Source: Patagioenas fasciata (lineage: Eukaryota > Chordata > Aves > Columbiformes > Columbidae). From it: a stretch of 64,000 nucleotides of DNA. The notes under the pieces were generated by a model. That model did no database searches and had not been told where the DNA came from. It was given only the letters and a program-made list of their open reading frames with translations. Below, one piece after another: positions 24,601-34,440 of the stretch. The position numbers were made by a program, and so were the translations under genes. Positions within the stretch are counted from its first letter, which is position 1. The number at the start of each line of letters is the position of its first letter. Location: positions 48,129,501 through 48,193,500 of the forward strand of contig NC_092523.1 of NCBI RefSeq assembly GCF_037038585.1. The letters are read 5' to 3'.

Positions 24601-25727
24601 CATGGGGATCCCCGCCACACGGAACATCTGCAGGGACAGCACAGTCACTGGGACCTGCTGCTCTGGCACAACCACAAGGGTCCCCATTGTCCTGGCATGG
24701 GGCAGGTGCTGGCAATGCCCAAGTGGCTCTGCCAAGGGGCTGGCCCCCAGCAAGGCTCTCTGGTATGTGGGGGCTGTCTTGCTCAGCATAGGATCCAGGA
24801 TATGTCCCCATGCCCCAAACATCCCCCAAGAGCTCTGGGACACACACATCCCTGAAGGCTGCCATGCAGGAGCCACTAGCAGAGCCAGCAAGGAGGCAGG
24901 TGCCTCTGGCCTGCCCTGCCCCACCACACCCCAGAGCAGCCAGGCCCCTCAGTGCCTGCACAGCACAGCCTCCTGAGATACCCCACGAGAAAGGATGGGT
25001 GCCAGCTTCCCCTGGCTCACCACACTGCTCATCCATTCCGTCCGGACACTGCTGCTCGCCATCGCAGAGCCAGGGAACAGGTATGCAGGCAGCACCACAG
25101 GTGGCCTGACGCGAGGCTGCACATGTGGGGCCAGCAGGCACTGTGGGATAGAAGGAGCCCAGCTCGAGATCAGCCTGGGCAACCACACCGAGAACCTGCC
25201 AGCAGGCACCCCGTGCAGCCCCCCACTTAGGGGTCACAGCACAGTCCCACAGAGTGGGGCACTGGCCCCAGCCAATGGCACCCCAGAACTTTCTGTAGGG
25301 CTGGAGGAAGAAATGCAGCATCTCGAGCCCCCTCAGGGAAGGCAAGGACTACCCCCAAGCTCCCTTGGCAGCGGACAGAACTCCCAAGGTTGCAGGGACC
25401 TCCCCATGCTGACAGGTTGGGAAGGATGCCGCAGGGGTAGGGACCCCCACATCATTGGTGGGGGGACACTCCAGGGGGCAGGTATCCCCCCAAAGCCCAT
25501 CGAGGGGGGGAACCAAGCAGCCCTAGAGGGGCGGGCGCCCACCGCAGCCCCTCGGGATGGGGCAGGGACGTCGCCCCCCTCCGGCCCGCCCCCCTCGGTC
25601 CCGGCTCACGGGCGCGGCGGGTCCCGGCGGCGGTCCCGGCCAGCAGCAGCGGCGGCAGAAGGATGCTGAGGAGGGCGAGGAGGAGGGCGAGGAGCAGGCG
25701 AAGCAGCGGAGAGGGGGGGCGGCCCAT
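12144..25727 (-). CDS. LRP13: Large LDL-receptor-related receptor, probable LRP13 (33 exons, about 2,248 aa)
   Basis: Type I endocytic receptor of the LDLR family. Coding exons (high to low coordinate): 25727-25610, 25140-25021, 24627-24508, 24428-24201, 23970-23857, 23754-23635, 23338-23213, 23138-22908, 22749-22581, 22463-22295, 22062-21837, 21477-21352, 21141-20926, 20726-20418, 20191-19979, 19790-19227, 18834-18619, 18395-18157, 18077-17948, 17597-17419, 17302-17116, 16759-16541, 16312-16129, 15849-15648, 15577-15413, 15136-14936, 14843-14300, 14153-14025, 13846-13739, 13651-13415, 13290-12867, 12665-12509, 12200-12144. The total is 6,747 bases with every junction GT/AG and in phase, mostly the 1-1 phase usual for LDLa and EGF exons. 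It has 13 LDLa, 8 EGF and 4 YWTD propellers. Introns average about 210 bases. LRP13 was described as a vitellogenin-binding oocyte receptor in fish with a chicken ortholog. The family call is firm; the LRP13 name rests on architecture and recall. The last exon is the least certain. Confidence 0.88.
12867..13290 (-). CDS. LRP13: LRP gene exon 31: stalk, last EGF and transmembrane helix
   Basis: After the final LDLa cysteine comes a Pro/Ser/Ala-rich stalk of about 65 residues, then a compact EGF (C at about 2106 to 2137, ending GYRGDYC). The single membrane span, roughly residues 2145-2170, is [20 protein letters not shown] plus LTYM, followed by the basic stop-transfer RRQDRR. The exon ends AG|GTGAGC in phase 2. 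Confidence 0.87.
13415..13651 (-). CDS. LRP13: LRP gene exon 30: EGF and the 13th LDLa repeat
   Basis: A phase 1-1 exon encoding an EGF ([19 protein letters not shown]) and a membrane-proximal LDLa ([20 protein letters not shown]). The last LDLa cysteine is split by the intron and completed by the first two bases of exon 31. Confidence 0.86.
13739..14843 (-). CDS. LRP13: LRP gene exons 27-29: fourth YWTD propeller (residues about 1698-1957)
   Basis: Exon 27 is unusually long (544 bases) and appears to be several ancestral exons joined by intron loss, since other propellers here use an intron about every 55-77 codons. Blades include [16 protein letters not shown] and LYWADRG. Exons 28 (129 bases) and 29 (108 bases) finish the domain in phase 1. 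The blades are degenerate compared with propeller 3. Confidence 0.83.
14936..15136 (-). CDS. LRP13: LRP gene exon 26: EGF module between propellers 3 and 4
   Basis: A phase 0-0 exon of 67 codons with an EGF pattern ([15 protein letters not shown]...[16 protein letters not shown]). It is flanked by a CCCACAG acceptor and a GTACTG donor. Confidence 0.84.
15413..16759 (-). CDS. LRP13: LRP gene exons 22-25: third YWTD propeller (residues about 1374-1630)
   Basis: Exons of 219, 184, 202 and 165 bases with the best-kept blades of the protein: [32 protein letters not shown] and LYWSDRKP, spaced about 40-45 residues apart. The donor of exon 23 is GTATGT and that of exon 24 is GTGCGT, both acceptable. 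The phases (1, 2, 0, 0) close in frame. Confidence 0.87.
17116..17302 (-). CDS. LRP13: LRP gene exon 21: end of EGF plus calcium-binding EGF
   Basis: No long open frame marks this exon. It was read directly between a CCTTACAG acceptor and a GTAAGC donor. It begins [17 protein letters not shown], finishing the EGF begun in exon 20, then gives [17 protein letters not shown], a calcium-binding EGF. It runs phase 0 to phase 1, which joins the flanking exons exactly. Confidence 0.85.
17419..18834 (-). CDS. LRP13: LRP gene exons 17-20: second ligand-binding cluster, with exon 16 seven LDLa repeats
   Basis: Exons 17 (18,834-18,619), 18 (18,395-18,157), 19 (18,077-17,948) and 20 (17,597-17,419) complete a seven-repeat cluster with the repeat in exon 16. 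Acidic boxes are well kept, e.g. [32 protein letters not shown] and [13 protein letters not shown]. The repeat ending in exon 17 has DRSDE instead of DGSDE. Introns after exons 18, 19 and 20 are in phases 0, 1 and 0, and cut repeats or the following EGF near their last cysteines rather than between modules. The start of an EGF module closes exon 20. Confidence 0.88.
19227..19790 (-). CDS. LRP13: LRP gene exon 16: Thr/Ser/Pro mucin-like segment fused to an LDLa repeat
   Basis: A 564-base phase 1-1 exon. The first two-thirds (roughly residues 869-1000) is a Thr-, Ser- and Pro-rich run with many TT, TST and PTT units and several lysines, a likely O-glycosylated mucin-like spacer. It is followed by a complete LDLa repeat ([20 protein letters not shown] and DGSDEDGC). 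The first cysteine of the next LDLa also lies here, so that repeat is split by the intron. Most LDLR relatives carry their O-glycosylated segment next to the membrane; here it sits between the two halves of the ectodomain. Confidence 0.85.
19430..19745 (-). repeat. LRP13: Degenerate minisatellite coding for the mucin-like segment
   Basis: Read on the + strand, this stretch is a run of GTGGT, TTGGTTG and GGTGCAGG units; on the coding strand it is ACC/ACA-rich and encodes Thr-rich units such as STKTT and PAPTT. The units are imperfect and of uneven length, so it is a decayed tandem array rather than a clean satellite. Such arrays often vary in length between individuals. Confidence 0.6.
19979..21141 (-). 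CDS. LRP13: LRP gene exons 13-15: second, degenerate YWTD propeller (residues about 623-868)
   Basis: Exons of 72, 103 and 71 codons. Blade motifs are weak ([24 protein letters not shown]), so this propeller has diverged more than the first and third. The acceptor of exon 14 is CCAAG rather than CAG. I chose position 20,726 because it alone restores the phase and has a good pyrimidine tract. An alternative acceptor about 50 bases upstream would be out of phase. Confidence 0.8.
21352..21477 (-). CDS. LRP13: LRP gene exon 12: EGF module between propellers 1 and 2
   Basis: A single phase 1-1 exon of 42 codons with the EGF cysteine pattern [13 protein letters not shown]...[10 protein letters not shown]. 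It closes propeller 1 and precedes propeller 2. Confidence 0.87.
21837..23138 (-). CDS. LRP13: LRP gene exons 8-11: first YWTD beta-propeller (residues about 316-580)
   Basis: Four exons (77, 56, 56 and 75 codons) carry diverged YWTD blades: [29 protein letters not shown] and FFWTDGT. Each is spaced about 40-45 residues from the next, as expected for the six-bladed propeller. The intron phases run 1, 2, 0, 1, so the domain as a whole is a symmetric phase 1-1 unit. Confidence 0.88.
23213..23754 (-). CDS. LRP13: LRP gene exons 6-7: EGF and calcium-binding EGF pair
   Basis: Exon 6 (23,754-23,635) encodes an EGF module with [12 protein letters not shown]. Exon 7 (23,338-23,213) encodes a second one starting DVDEC, the consensus for calcium-binding EGF modules. 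An EGF pair in front of a YWTD propeller is the standard unit of LDLR-family proteins; in LDLR it acts in pH-dependent ligand release. Confidence 0.88.
23857..25140 (-). CDS. LRP13: LRP gene exons 2-5: first ligand-binding cluster, 5 LDLa repeats (residues about 40-233)
   Basis: Four phase 1-1 exons encode five six-cysteine LDLa modules (exon 4 encodes two). The calcium-box residues are mostly intact, e.g. [16 protein letters not shown] in repeat 2 and [16 protein letters not shown] in repeat 4. Repeat 1 ends DGMDEQC and repeat 5 has [13 protein letters not shown], both acceptable variants. In this family such repeats bind lipoproteins, vitellogenin and the chaperone RAP through acidic residues around calcium. 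The 600 bases between exons 3 and 2/4 contain no further LDLa-like sequence. Confidence 0.9.
25610..25727 (-). CDS. LRP13: LRP gene exon 1: start codon and signal peptide
   Basis: The ATG at 25,727 opens [20 protein letters not shown], a Leu-rich hydrophobic run of more than 20 residues typical of a secretory signal peptide. Cleavage is likely near the TAAGT segment at about residues 32-36. The exon ends with a GTGAGC donor in phase 1, matching the phase-1 acceptor of the first LDLa exon. It lies in a CpG island just downstream of a TATA-like box and a CCAAT box on the same strand. Confidence 0.85.
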
Positions 25728-25774
25728 GGCGGCAGCGCCGACAGAGAGAGGCGGCCCTGGGGGGCCCGGCCGGC

Positions 25775-25840
25775 GGGAGGGAGCGTAACACTGCCGCTGC
25801 CGGGGCCTTTATGCCCGGGCGCGGGCAGCCATTGGGCACC
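25775..25840 (-). promoter_or_regulatory. LRP13: Core promoter of the LRP gene (CCAAT and TATA-like boxes)
   Basis: On the minus strand a CCAAT box (25,835-25,831) is followed about 20 bases later by GCATAAAGG (about 25,814-25,806). This places a likely transcription start near 25,775-25,785 and leaves a 5' UTR of only about 50 bases before the ATG at 25,727. A TATA-like box inside a CpG island suggests a regulated, tissue-specific promoter. Confidence 0.5.
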
Positions 25841-28574
25841 GCGGGCAACGCCCGCCGCCAGGGGAGACCCCGGCCCGCCCCGCCGCTGTGGGGGCTGCGT
25901 AGGGACGCACTAGAGACCCCTGAGCCAGGGCCGGGGGGGTGCCGGCCTCGGCGGGGCAGCTGTGGTCGCAGCCTGGGCGTGCTCGGGGGGCGCTGCCCCC
26001 CAAGAGTCGGGGAGTGCGAAGGGTCTCCGGGACCCCCATTGCTGCCCCGCCTGTCCCGCAGCGCGGGGCCGCCTTATCGGCCGGGGGTTGTTGTGAGAGC
26101 CAGCCGTGTGAATCGGGGCCCGCAGCACCTGCGGCGGGCGTGGGAAGGCAGCGGCAGCCTTGAATGTGGGGGCACCTTCCGAAAACACGAGCCCCGGGGC
26201 TGCGCGCTGCCGCCCGCCCGCCTCCGGTCCTCGACCTTGAAGGCTGTGAAGGAGCTGCTGGAGCACAACAAGGAGACGGAAAGCAGCGTCCGAGGGAGGA
26301 AAACAGCCCAGCAAGAGGATAAGGCACCTGCCGCCGCCTGGGAAAGGAGCCCCCTCCTACTAAACAAAGCAGAGGGGCATCTTCCAAGCCGAGGGAGGGA
26401 GGACATGGGTGATTGGCAGAGCCCCTTGCTACACACTCAAGGAAAGCTGCCAGTGTGCTGCCTGCTGCAAGACCCCTGCTCCTCTAGGGTTTTTGGCTTG
26501 CCACCTGGCTGTCTAGGGCTGCATGTGATGGTGTGTCTGCCACCCCAAGACCAGCCTGTGCATCAAGCACATCCATTGCTCATGGATGCTTTGCATTTGT
26601 CCCCCCTCTGTGAGAGCCAACCCAAGGAATGGGACAAAAAAACTCCCCCCAAGAGCAATACCTCTGTGATGAGAAGGAGGAGGACAGCACTTTGAGCAGG
26701 TCCCAGCAGGGTCCCTCCTGCCTCCCTGGGGTGCCCAGCATATATGGCCCTCTTCCTGCTTCCCATGTCCTTTCCTCAGGCTGGGAAGGGGCCATGGCAG
26801 CCTGCCCAGGTGGATGTGCCAAACCCTAGTAGCTCTCTGGCCCAGAGATTGCAATGTGCATCACTCCTGGGAGACTAGAAGGCTCCCCTTGCCCACCTGC
26901 CCTTGTGTTCAATTTAATTCCAGCATGGCCTTTGCCTTCCCCTGATACCAGGTTCCCCTGCGGTGTAATCACACCACTGAAGCAGTAACTACTGGGAGCA
27001 GCTGGCTGGGGAAGGCAGGTGGCAGCAGAGGGAATGTGGAAAAGGGTCGAAAAGTTAACGAGTGTAGGAAAAATCCCCAGTGCCCCTGAACACCAGCTTG
27101 GTGAGCTGGAGAAGCAGCAAGGGAGAGGACACTTGGTATGGCCAACCTCTTAAAATGCAGGAGATATTTTTTTTAAAGCATGATTTTAATTCAAGGTATT
27201 TTAAATATGTGTATAGAGATACAAGGCCATTCAGCTATACACATGGACAGAGGCCCACTGTACACAATTAGATTCAAATGCACACATGCATATAGTGGCT
27301 TTTGCTCTATAAGGTACTGTAGTCTTTTGCCCCAACTGCTGGAGAGATGTGTCGGATATTTTCAGATTATTCCTTGCAGTTCCATCAGTTGGGAAGACTC
27401 CTTTTCTCACTGACATTTAGATTCTCCCTTCTCTTCCTCCAAAAGTTAAGAGAGGCTTGAAGATAGCAGAAGGCTCCTACCAAAATGCTGAGGGAGCAAA
27501 TCTGCACTCACTTGAACAGCAGCCTGCAAAATGCTGTACAAAAGCCCAGCACCATGTCCCAGTAAGTGCAAAATAACATTTTCAGCTCTAAATATTCCTA
27601 GTACAGTCAACAATTTTTCAGATATTCAAAGGAAGTTTTATATTAAAGTGTAGTCAATTTTATGTTGTTCACATAAAACTACGTGTACCCTTTTTGCTAC
27701 ATGATTGATCAGATTCTCTTCTCATTACTGGTGTAAGAAATTTGAAACCTTTACTTTTCCTTTCCAGTAACTTTCAAGCATTCTTTTCCTAAAGATGAGG
27801 GATGTCATGCTTGCAAAAAACCCCAGGGTTTCAGTAGGACACCCTGCCTCACATCAGTTACTAAGTTACTGCAACCTTGTTCCCATAAAGAAAGTATACT
27901 TCTATTTGACTCTTTGCTGTGTGTCTGTACTCAAAATTAAACTGCCTGCAATCTGTTGTCTAAAACTTACTCCAGCAGAAAAACTGAATTTAATGACACA
28001 CTCATTTCTTCCTAGGACATCTTACTCAGTGTTTAAGTTACTAAAAATAAAATATCAGAGTATTCCAAACTACTTTAATAAATGTATTTTTATCTCCATT
28101 TCAAAAGCTGAAGCTTTTTCCAGTTAACAAAAATCCCTTTTTCAATCCTGAACAAACACACTGAATACTTCATAGGCATGGGGCAGGGGCAGCATTGTAC
28201 TTTTTCAATCACTCTTTCCATGTTTAACTATTTAATCTCATTCTACATATTTCCAAAACTGCCCCAGTACTGGAGAAGCTACAAGGGTTATTTTCTCACA
28301 GTTGGAAGGATGGAGAATTCTCCAGAAGAAAGATTATTTTGAAAATATTATTGAAAAAGGCATCACTTTTCCACTTATTTTTTTCATAGTCTGCTTAATT
28401 TTACCCATTTATCTCATTTTAAAATAGATGCACACTTAGTCCCTAAACCTTGATGTATCAGTTCTTTTTCTCTTCTCCCCTCCTGCACCTCTCCTGGCAA
28501 CTTCAGAAATATACAGAAAGAGGAACTAATGCCCTATTTTTCAGTTTGCAAAATGGAGATGTGTTCAAATAATA

Positions 28575-28629
28575 CCTTCCCCCTCCCCCCTTTTTTTTTT
28601 TCTTTTTTTTTTTTCTCTTTTCCTCCCCC
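28575..28629 (+). repeat. 55-base polypyrimidine tract
   Basis: An unbroken C/T run of 55 bases: C-rich start, then T11-C-T12, then CTCTTTTCCTCCCCC. The T-C-T core is close to a mirror repeat, a shape known to allow intramolecular triplex (H-DNA) in supercoiled DNA. It probably arose by slippage. Confidence 0.85.
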
Positions 28630-31600
28630 ATGTGCACAGCCTGTGATCAGGGAAGAACTGTAGGAGAAGAGATTAATAGGTGGAACATGTATTGCCTATC
28701 ATCCTTTGTTTTTGGCAGCAGAAGAAAGTAGTTTTGGTCACATAAAAGGATATGTGGGAAGTGGTTGTGAGTTTTTACACCTTCTCTGTTTATCAACTTC
28801 TATAAGCCAAAATTCTCTTTCTATTTTTTCTCCTTGGATGTGTTGCAGCTCTTTGCCACCACAAGATGCCCTTCCATTCAAACTTGTGGCCCTGATGACA
28901 TTTGGTATTATTTTCTTTCTTTAATGTTGCTTCTCTAAATATTCCCAGATGGAGCGCATTGCACTGAATTTAAAGAGAGGTTAGTGCCCCAGCAAGGACA
29001 CTTTATCCTTTTATCATTGATGTTGGGTGTGCTGTTCCCCATGCCTGCATCACCTCTTTTCAAGATAACCTTATGTATATGTGGGTCTGCTCTGAAATGC
29101 ACATAGCCCACTGGCCTATTTCTTCCAAATGGAAACCTTGATAAAATATTTTAAGCAATTAATCTTTTTCATATCAAATCCTTTGACTAGGTGGAACAGA
29201 AGCTGAAGACAGGTGAGATCTCCCAAAACTTGGTGGTCTGGTAAAGCTGCTACTAATGGAAAACAGCACAGCAAACTCCTACAGATGCAACAGCAGCCAA
29301 GAGTAGAGCACTTTGCTCCAGAAGAGCAAAGAAGAATACTGAAGGGAAAAGAGAAAGGCAGTAATTAAGCACAGGGAACAGCCCTGCTTTTCCAAGCATC
29401 AGCTACTACAGGCCATCATAGGAGACAGGAGGCAGGGTAGAAAAAGGGTTGGTCTAACCTTCTCCAGCTTCGACACACAGTACACGTGACCCTGATGCAG
29501 ACCCTGCCTCTGCTCTAGTGGGGACTGTTGCCGGCAGGAGCTGCATACTGCAACGCTCAGCTCAGCGCGGTGAGAGAAGCAAAAACCCATCACACTAATT
29601 CCCATTTATAGTTCTCCCTTCATCTTCCTCTGTGACTTAAACTAGAGAGGAAGGAAAGGGGTCCTTCCTTCAGCCCCTGTCCTCCGTTCCTCTGCACCAG
29701 TTGCCTTCCCTATTGCCACAAACCTGTCACCGACCCTGTCACAGTAGGAGGGTCACTCTGCAGACAGGCTCCCTGCAGTGGCTGTGATCCTGCTGAGAGA
29801 CTCTGCCCTTGCCCTCTGTCTGCATCAGCTAAAGGCAGCTGCTCAATGCTGCTGGCTGTGATTTTAGCCACCTCCCCTTCCCAGAAAGCAACCCTGCTGC
29901 CTTAGAAGTGACTACGAATCAAGCAAGAAGTGAAAGAAAGATCTCCCCAGAGCCCAGTTCACATTTCTCTCAGTAGGACCCTGTGCTGTGCTGCAGTGCC
30001 CAAGAACTACAACTCCAACTTCAGGATCTGGTGAAGTCCAAATTAATTTAAAGTCAGAAAATGCAGATCCAGTAACACCACCTAAGTCCCCATCCACACA
30101 TGGGTGTAAGCAGATTCTTTTGGTGAAAAAATTTTCTCACAAATTTCCCCTCTTCCTGTTCTACATTGGTCTCCACAGCAGGGCTAACATTTGTCCTAAA
30201 ATAAGCAACAGATTCCCACAATTCCTTTAGCTGAGCCTCTTCCAAATGTTTCACCTTTTATTCAAACTGTTCCTGTATCCTGGTGATACATCAGCTCAGA
30301 GATGCTTCCCGGGAGCTCACTGAGAGGTACACAGCTGCCCACAGGTTAAAAAGAACATGTCACAGACTCTATGAACCATCACCCGTGCTCTACAATACTC
30401 AGCAATGCTTTGCCCTCAGGTTCCTGAGATGCAGACGGAAGAGGGCATCTCCCCTTTTTGCACGCCTGGCCAGTGATCAAGAGAAACAGCATGCTGTGTA
30501 AATGAAATGGCATCTTAGCACCACAAGTCAAAAACCAGATGTGGGTAAAGCGGGGCTTAAAAGTTTCACAGCCAAAAAGAGGGTGATTCCCTCGGACTAT
30601 CATATGACAGAGCAACTGTTATTCAGGCAGATGTTATTCAAGGCAGTAAAAATTTAGAATGGATATCTCCATTATTGAATTACAGGCCAAATATATGCTT
30701 GGGATCTTTTAAAAAATTAAAGGTCTTGTTAATTCTTCCACAAGGACAGAAGACACATGGTGCATCTGACAAATGCAGGAGCTACACATCCTGACACACC
30801 AGCAAAGGTTGCAGCTAGACTTGTCAAAACCGTTAAAAAGATTTAGGCATCCAGCTAGTACCAGAATTGATAGCATTTACGCACCTAAATGGAACTTGTT
30901 TGAAAACTCAAGCTCATACATTTCTTTATTGCTTGTCTCATTGAGTGCAAAGGGAAAACCGAGGGAAGGGTTAACTACAGCATTTCAAATCCATTATAAG
31001 GTTTTCCTGCTCATTTATAGGTATATATATATAAAGCATTATTATTATTTAGCCACCTGAGGGCAGAAGCTGTTTAAAATTAGTTTCTTAATTATTTAAG
31101 CATTAGTCTTCTCCCTCCCAAATCACAATACCTCTGTCACAGTAAGAAGCATAACATGAAAACACATTTGCTGCCACTCGTAGTTCCTGAGTGCCTCCTT
31201 TGAAGAACTTCAACCCAAATTTCAGGTTAATGGCAGCTTGACACATAGACACTGCCCAGCAACATACACACAGCAAGTAGGGCATGTCTCAGTGGCCTCA
31301 GACAAAAAAACCCAAAATGAAACAAAACAATACCACCAAAGCCCAAACAAACCACCAACCATCAAACTTGGAGAAACCATCCAGAAGAGCCTCAGGAAAG
31401 GGAACTATCCACTTTCCATACAGAAGCAATTGCCCAGGCAGCCCTGCCCAATATAAATTACATCAAAATATCCATCCCACAGCTGAAGGAGATCTCTGAA
31501 ACCTGACAGTGTCACATGCTGGATACTTGAAGGCACATGTGCTTTGTGTTTTGGGAGAGAAATCCAGTTACAACAGCACATCACAGATGCATGGCTGAGG

Positions 31601-31801
31601 GAAAGGAGGCAACACTTATCCTTCCCCTGTTCCTGTTTTCAAGCTCCATGGCTAGCATGAGCTGGTGATGCAGATGGACCCCTTAGCATCCCTGAGGGAA
31701 ATGGCACTATTTGTGGCCTCTGAGACTTTGTCCTCAAGCACCATTGCCACTGTGTCTGTAGAGACTGCTGTAGTGTCTGTGGCAGGAAGCAGGTTCAAGC
31801 C

Positions 31802-31842
31802 CTGTTGGATGGTTTTCCAACCATCTGTTGGATGGTTTTCCA
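31802..31842 (+). repeat. Short direct repeat with internal hairpin
   Basis: CTGTTGGATGGTTTTCCA occurs twice with a 23-base period (31,802-31,819 and 31,825-31,842). The linker forms an inverted pair with it (GATGG..CCATC). It looks like a small local duplication. Confidence 0.8.
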
Positions 31843-32469
31843 GTGAGACCTGGGGAAGATGGAGAAATAAATCAGGACACAAATGCCACAGCCTTCTCAC
31901 GATCTCCCACCAGGATCTGTTTGTGATGCCTCTCCAGGCAGCCACTGGGGAGCAGCAGAAGGCTGCAGGAAGATTCTGTCTTGTCGTCCTGCTCTTCCCA
32001 GGCCCTGTGACTTACCTGTGAGGGACCTGGGGAGAATGAAGAAGTAAATCGGGACCTCTGCTTGTAGATTCCATAGTCCATGCCCAGCCTTACAGCCAGG
32101 CCTTTCGCACATCCCACTTTCCAGCCCCACAGGTTGCCACAAAACCCTGCTCAAAGCTTCCCTGCAGCCTTGCTGAGGAGGTGGGACAAGCTGACACAGA
32201 CTCTGATAGGAGATCAAGACCAGGTTTAGCCCAAGACAGGATGGTGGGATGGAAATCCACTGGGCCTGGTAGCTCTGGCATGGCTCTGGGGCTGTGATCC
32301 TTCCCAGCACTACTGATCCTTCCACCTTGGGAGCAGGAAGGATAATCACAATCTACCCATGCCAACAGGGCAGGAGCATCTCCCCAGGCTCACAGGCATG
32401 CAGGTCTCTCTGGGGGATAGCTGTGCTAGCAGGACGTTAGGGGTCTCCCACTTGGTGACACAAACACTC

Positions 32470-32525
32470 GTGTGTGTATATATACACAAATACATAGACA
32501 GATAAATATATAAATTCACACACAC
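32470..32525 (+). repeat. Decayed GT/AT-rich microsatellite
   Basis: TGTGTGTATATATACACA followed by ATAGACAGATAAATATATAA and a CACACAC end: an interrupted, ageing dinucleotide repeat. Confidence 0.6.
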
Positions 32526-34234
32526 CTATATGGATGTTGAAGGACTGTTTCCAGTCCTTTGATACCCTGCTCCACTGATCTGTCTCGTGCCAGGCAGGTC
32601 CATGAGCTGAGTTCATCCTGAACATGATATTTAAAGTGATGTGAAGTGCTGCTGTCCCCCCTTGCTGCAGGTTATGGCCAAGAGTGTAGGAAGATGGACA
32701 AACCATAAGCAGATGAGTGCTCTTTTGCACGGATAGGCAAGGTTGCCTGCAAAGATTAAGCAATGCAATGCCTGGATAATGGGCAGCATTTGCTGCTGCT
32801 TATAATGACTTCAGATTGGATTCATCATTATGGCTGTCTTGTCAGCTCTCATGGGCAGTGGCTGACCATTCACTGTCTTTTCTGGCCTCATTTCTGTGCC
32901 CCACCATGCTTTCTGGCACAGTGTCTCCACTCTTCACAGCAGCCACACTGTCATGTGCACTTCTTGCTCACCCTTCCAGTCAGTCCTGCTTTCAATCAAG
33001 CTGCCCCCTCACAGCAACACATTTCTACCCTTCGTGTCCAGAACCTGGCAGGTCTGATTGGGACCAGGAAACTTGGAGGCTCCTTACCCCAGAATAACCA
33101 GTTGGCTACACCTTGCTCTTCCCCAAACAGAAGTAAAACTCTTAGAAAATAAAAATGGCAGAGGTCTTCCTTTCTATTCTGTTTTTCCATTCTCTACTTC
33201 TCCAAGTCCTTCCTTGCCCATACTCCATCTTCACTTCTGCATTCAACATGCAGATACTCATTAGCATCACAGCCACTTAATAAAGCACACAAGAAGAATA
33301 AATGTCTTTATTGTCTCTTCTCTAGATGCATGTAACTTCAGAAGAAAACATCTGATTCATTGTTTCTTGGAAAATTAGCCTGGCTCTAACACACCCCAAG
33401 AACAGCTCCTCCCCACCCAGCTTTGACCAGATGTCTTTTTTTTAGAAGGGAATTTGGCTTTCTGATTTTCAACAGTCTGCAGATTTTTCCTCCTTCTCCA
33501 TGTACTAAAGGCTGTATCTGCACTTGGCCACTGCTGCTAGGCTCAGCCAGAGCAGGGACCAGCTCGCACACATCATGGCTTCTCATCCAACCCACCTATG
33601 CATGTTCTCTCCATGAACACCATGGTGCAGGTTGAGATCTGTGTACACTCCATCCTTGCTGCCAGCAGCACAGTTGGTGTCCTGGACCAGGATATCCTAT
33701 TTGACTCATGATATTCGCCTGGAATCACTGAAGCCTGTCCTGGTTGTCTGCTCTCAGTGTTTTCATTACAACCTGAATTACTTTGATTGCTCCAGACCTG
33801 AAGTGACAGTGCAGGCCAATGTGATGGTGAAGGCACAGGAACAGCAAACCTCATCCTCTGACAGAGCTTCTAGGGTCACTTCTTTAATGACTATAAGCAG
33901 AACCGAGAGCTGCAGGGAGACAAAGAAGGCTATAAAACTGGCCAATCTGCCCTCCTCTTAGGCTATCACAGAAGATCTCATTTATTGCCAGTGAGCAATA
34001 AAGCATTATATCCCTGGGACAGCCTGTACTCCACACATCACCTCCCCGTCTTGTTTCCCAAGGAGCTTTCAATAAAATCAAGGCAAAATAAGCCACAAAG
34101 AAAAAGAAATTATGGTTAAGGAGGAGAGAAAGAACTGGGAAAACATGCAGTTCTCCCTGAAATCTCACCCAGGTTCCAGTGATCAGCATTTCTTGAGCCA
34201 GACAAGGTGTCTCCATCTAATAGCCCTTGATGGC

Positions 34235-34440
34235 TTTTTCTTCAAGGTATCTCTTTTTGAACTCTTGCAAACCTCAATATCCCACAGCAGGGACTTCCTT
34301 CTCTCAGTTCTGCACTGTGGGAAGAAACCAGCTCTGCTTGCTTCAAGAGCTTCACGCCGTGAAAGACAGTTCCTCTTTGCTCATTCACAGCTGTACCTCA
34401 TGTGTCCTCTCGAGACTGAATAACCCTAACCTGTTCCTGG
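34235..34440 (-). mobile_element. Very old CR1-like LINE fragment (minus orientation)
   Basis: Pieces resemble the reverse complement of old CR1 copies: CTTTTTGAACTCTTGCAAAC, a CACAGCAGGGACTTCC segment and GAGACTGAATAACCCTAACC. Similarity is patchy and the boundaries are approximate. Confidence 0.35.

Larger units (their letters stand above)
25500..26260. promoter_or_regulatory. CpG island at the 5' end of the LRP gene
   Basis: Very GC-rich sequence dense in CG dinucleotides covers LRP exon 1, its promoter and about 450 bases upstream. Long open frames on the + strand here (e.g. 25,811-26,695) follow from the lack of AT-rich stop codons and show no protein family features. Confidence 0.7.

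Noticed and set aside
25811-26695. A 294-codon + strand frame divergent from the LRP gene
   Set aside because: It lies in the CpG island, where stop codons are rare, has Arg/Gly/Pro-rich low-information content and no family features. At most it could be part of a divergent non-coding transcript.
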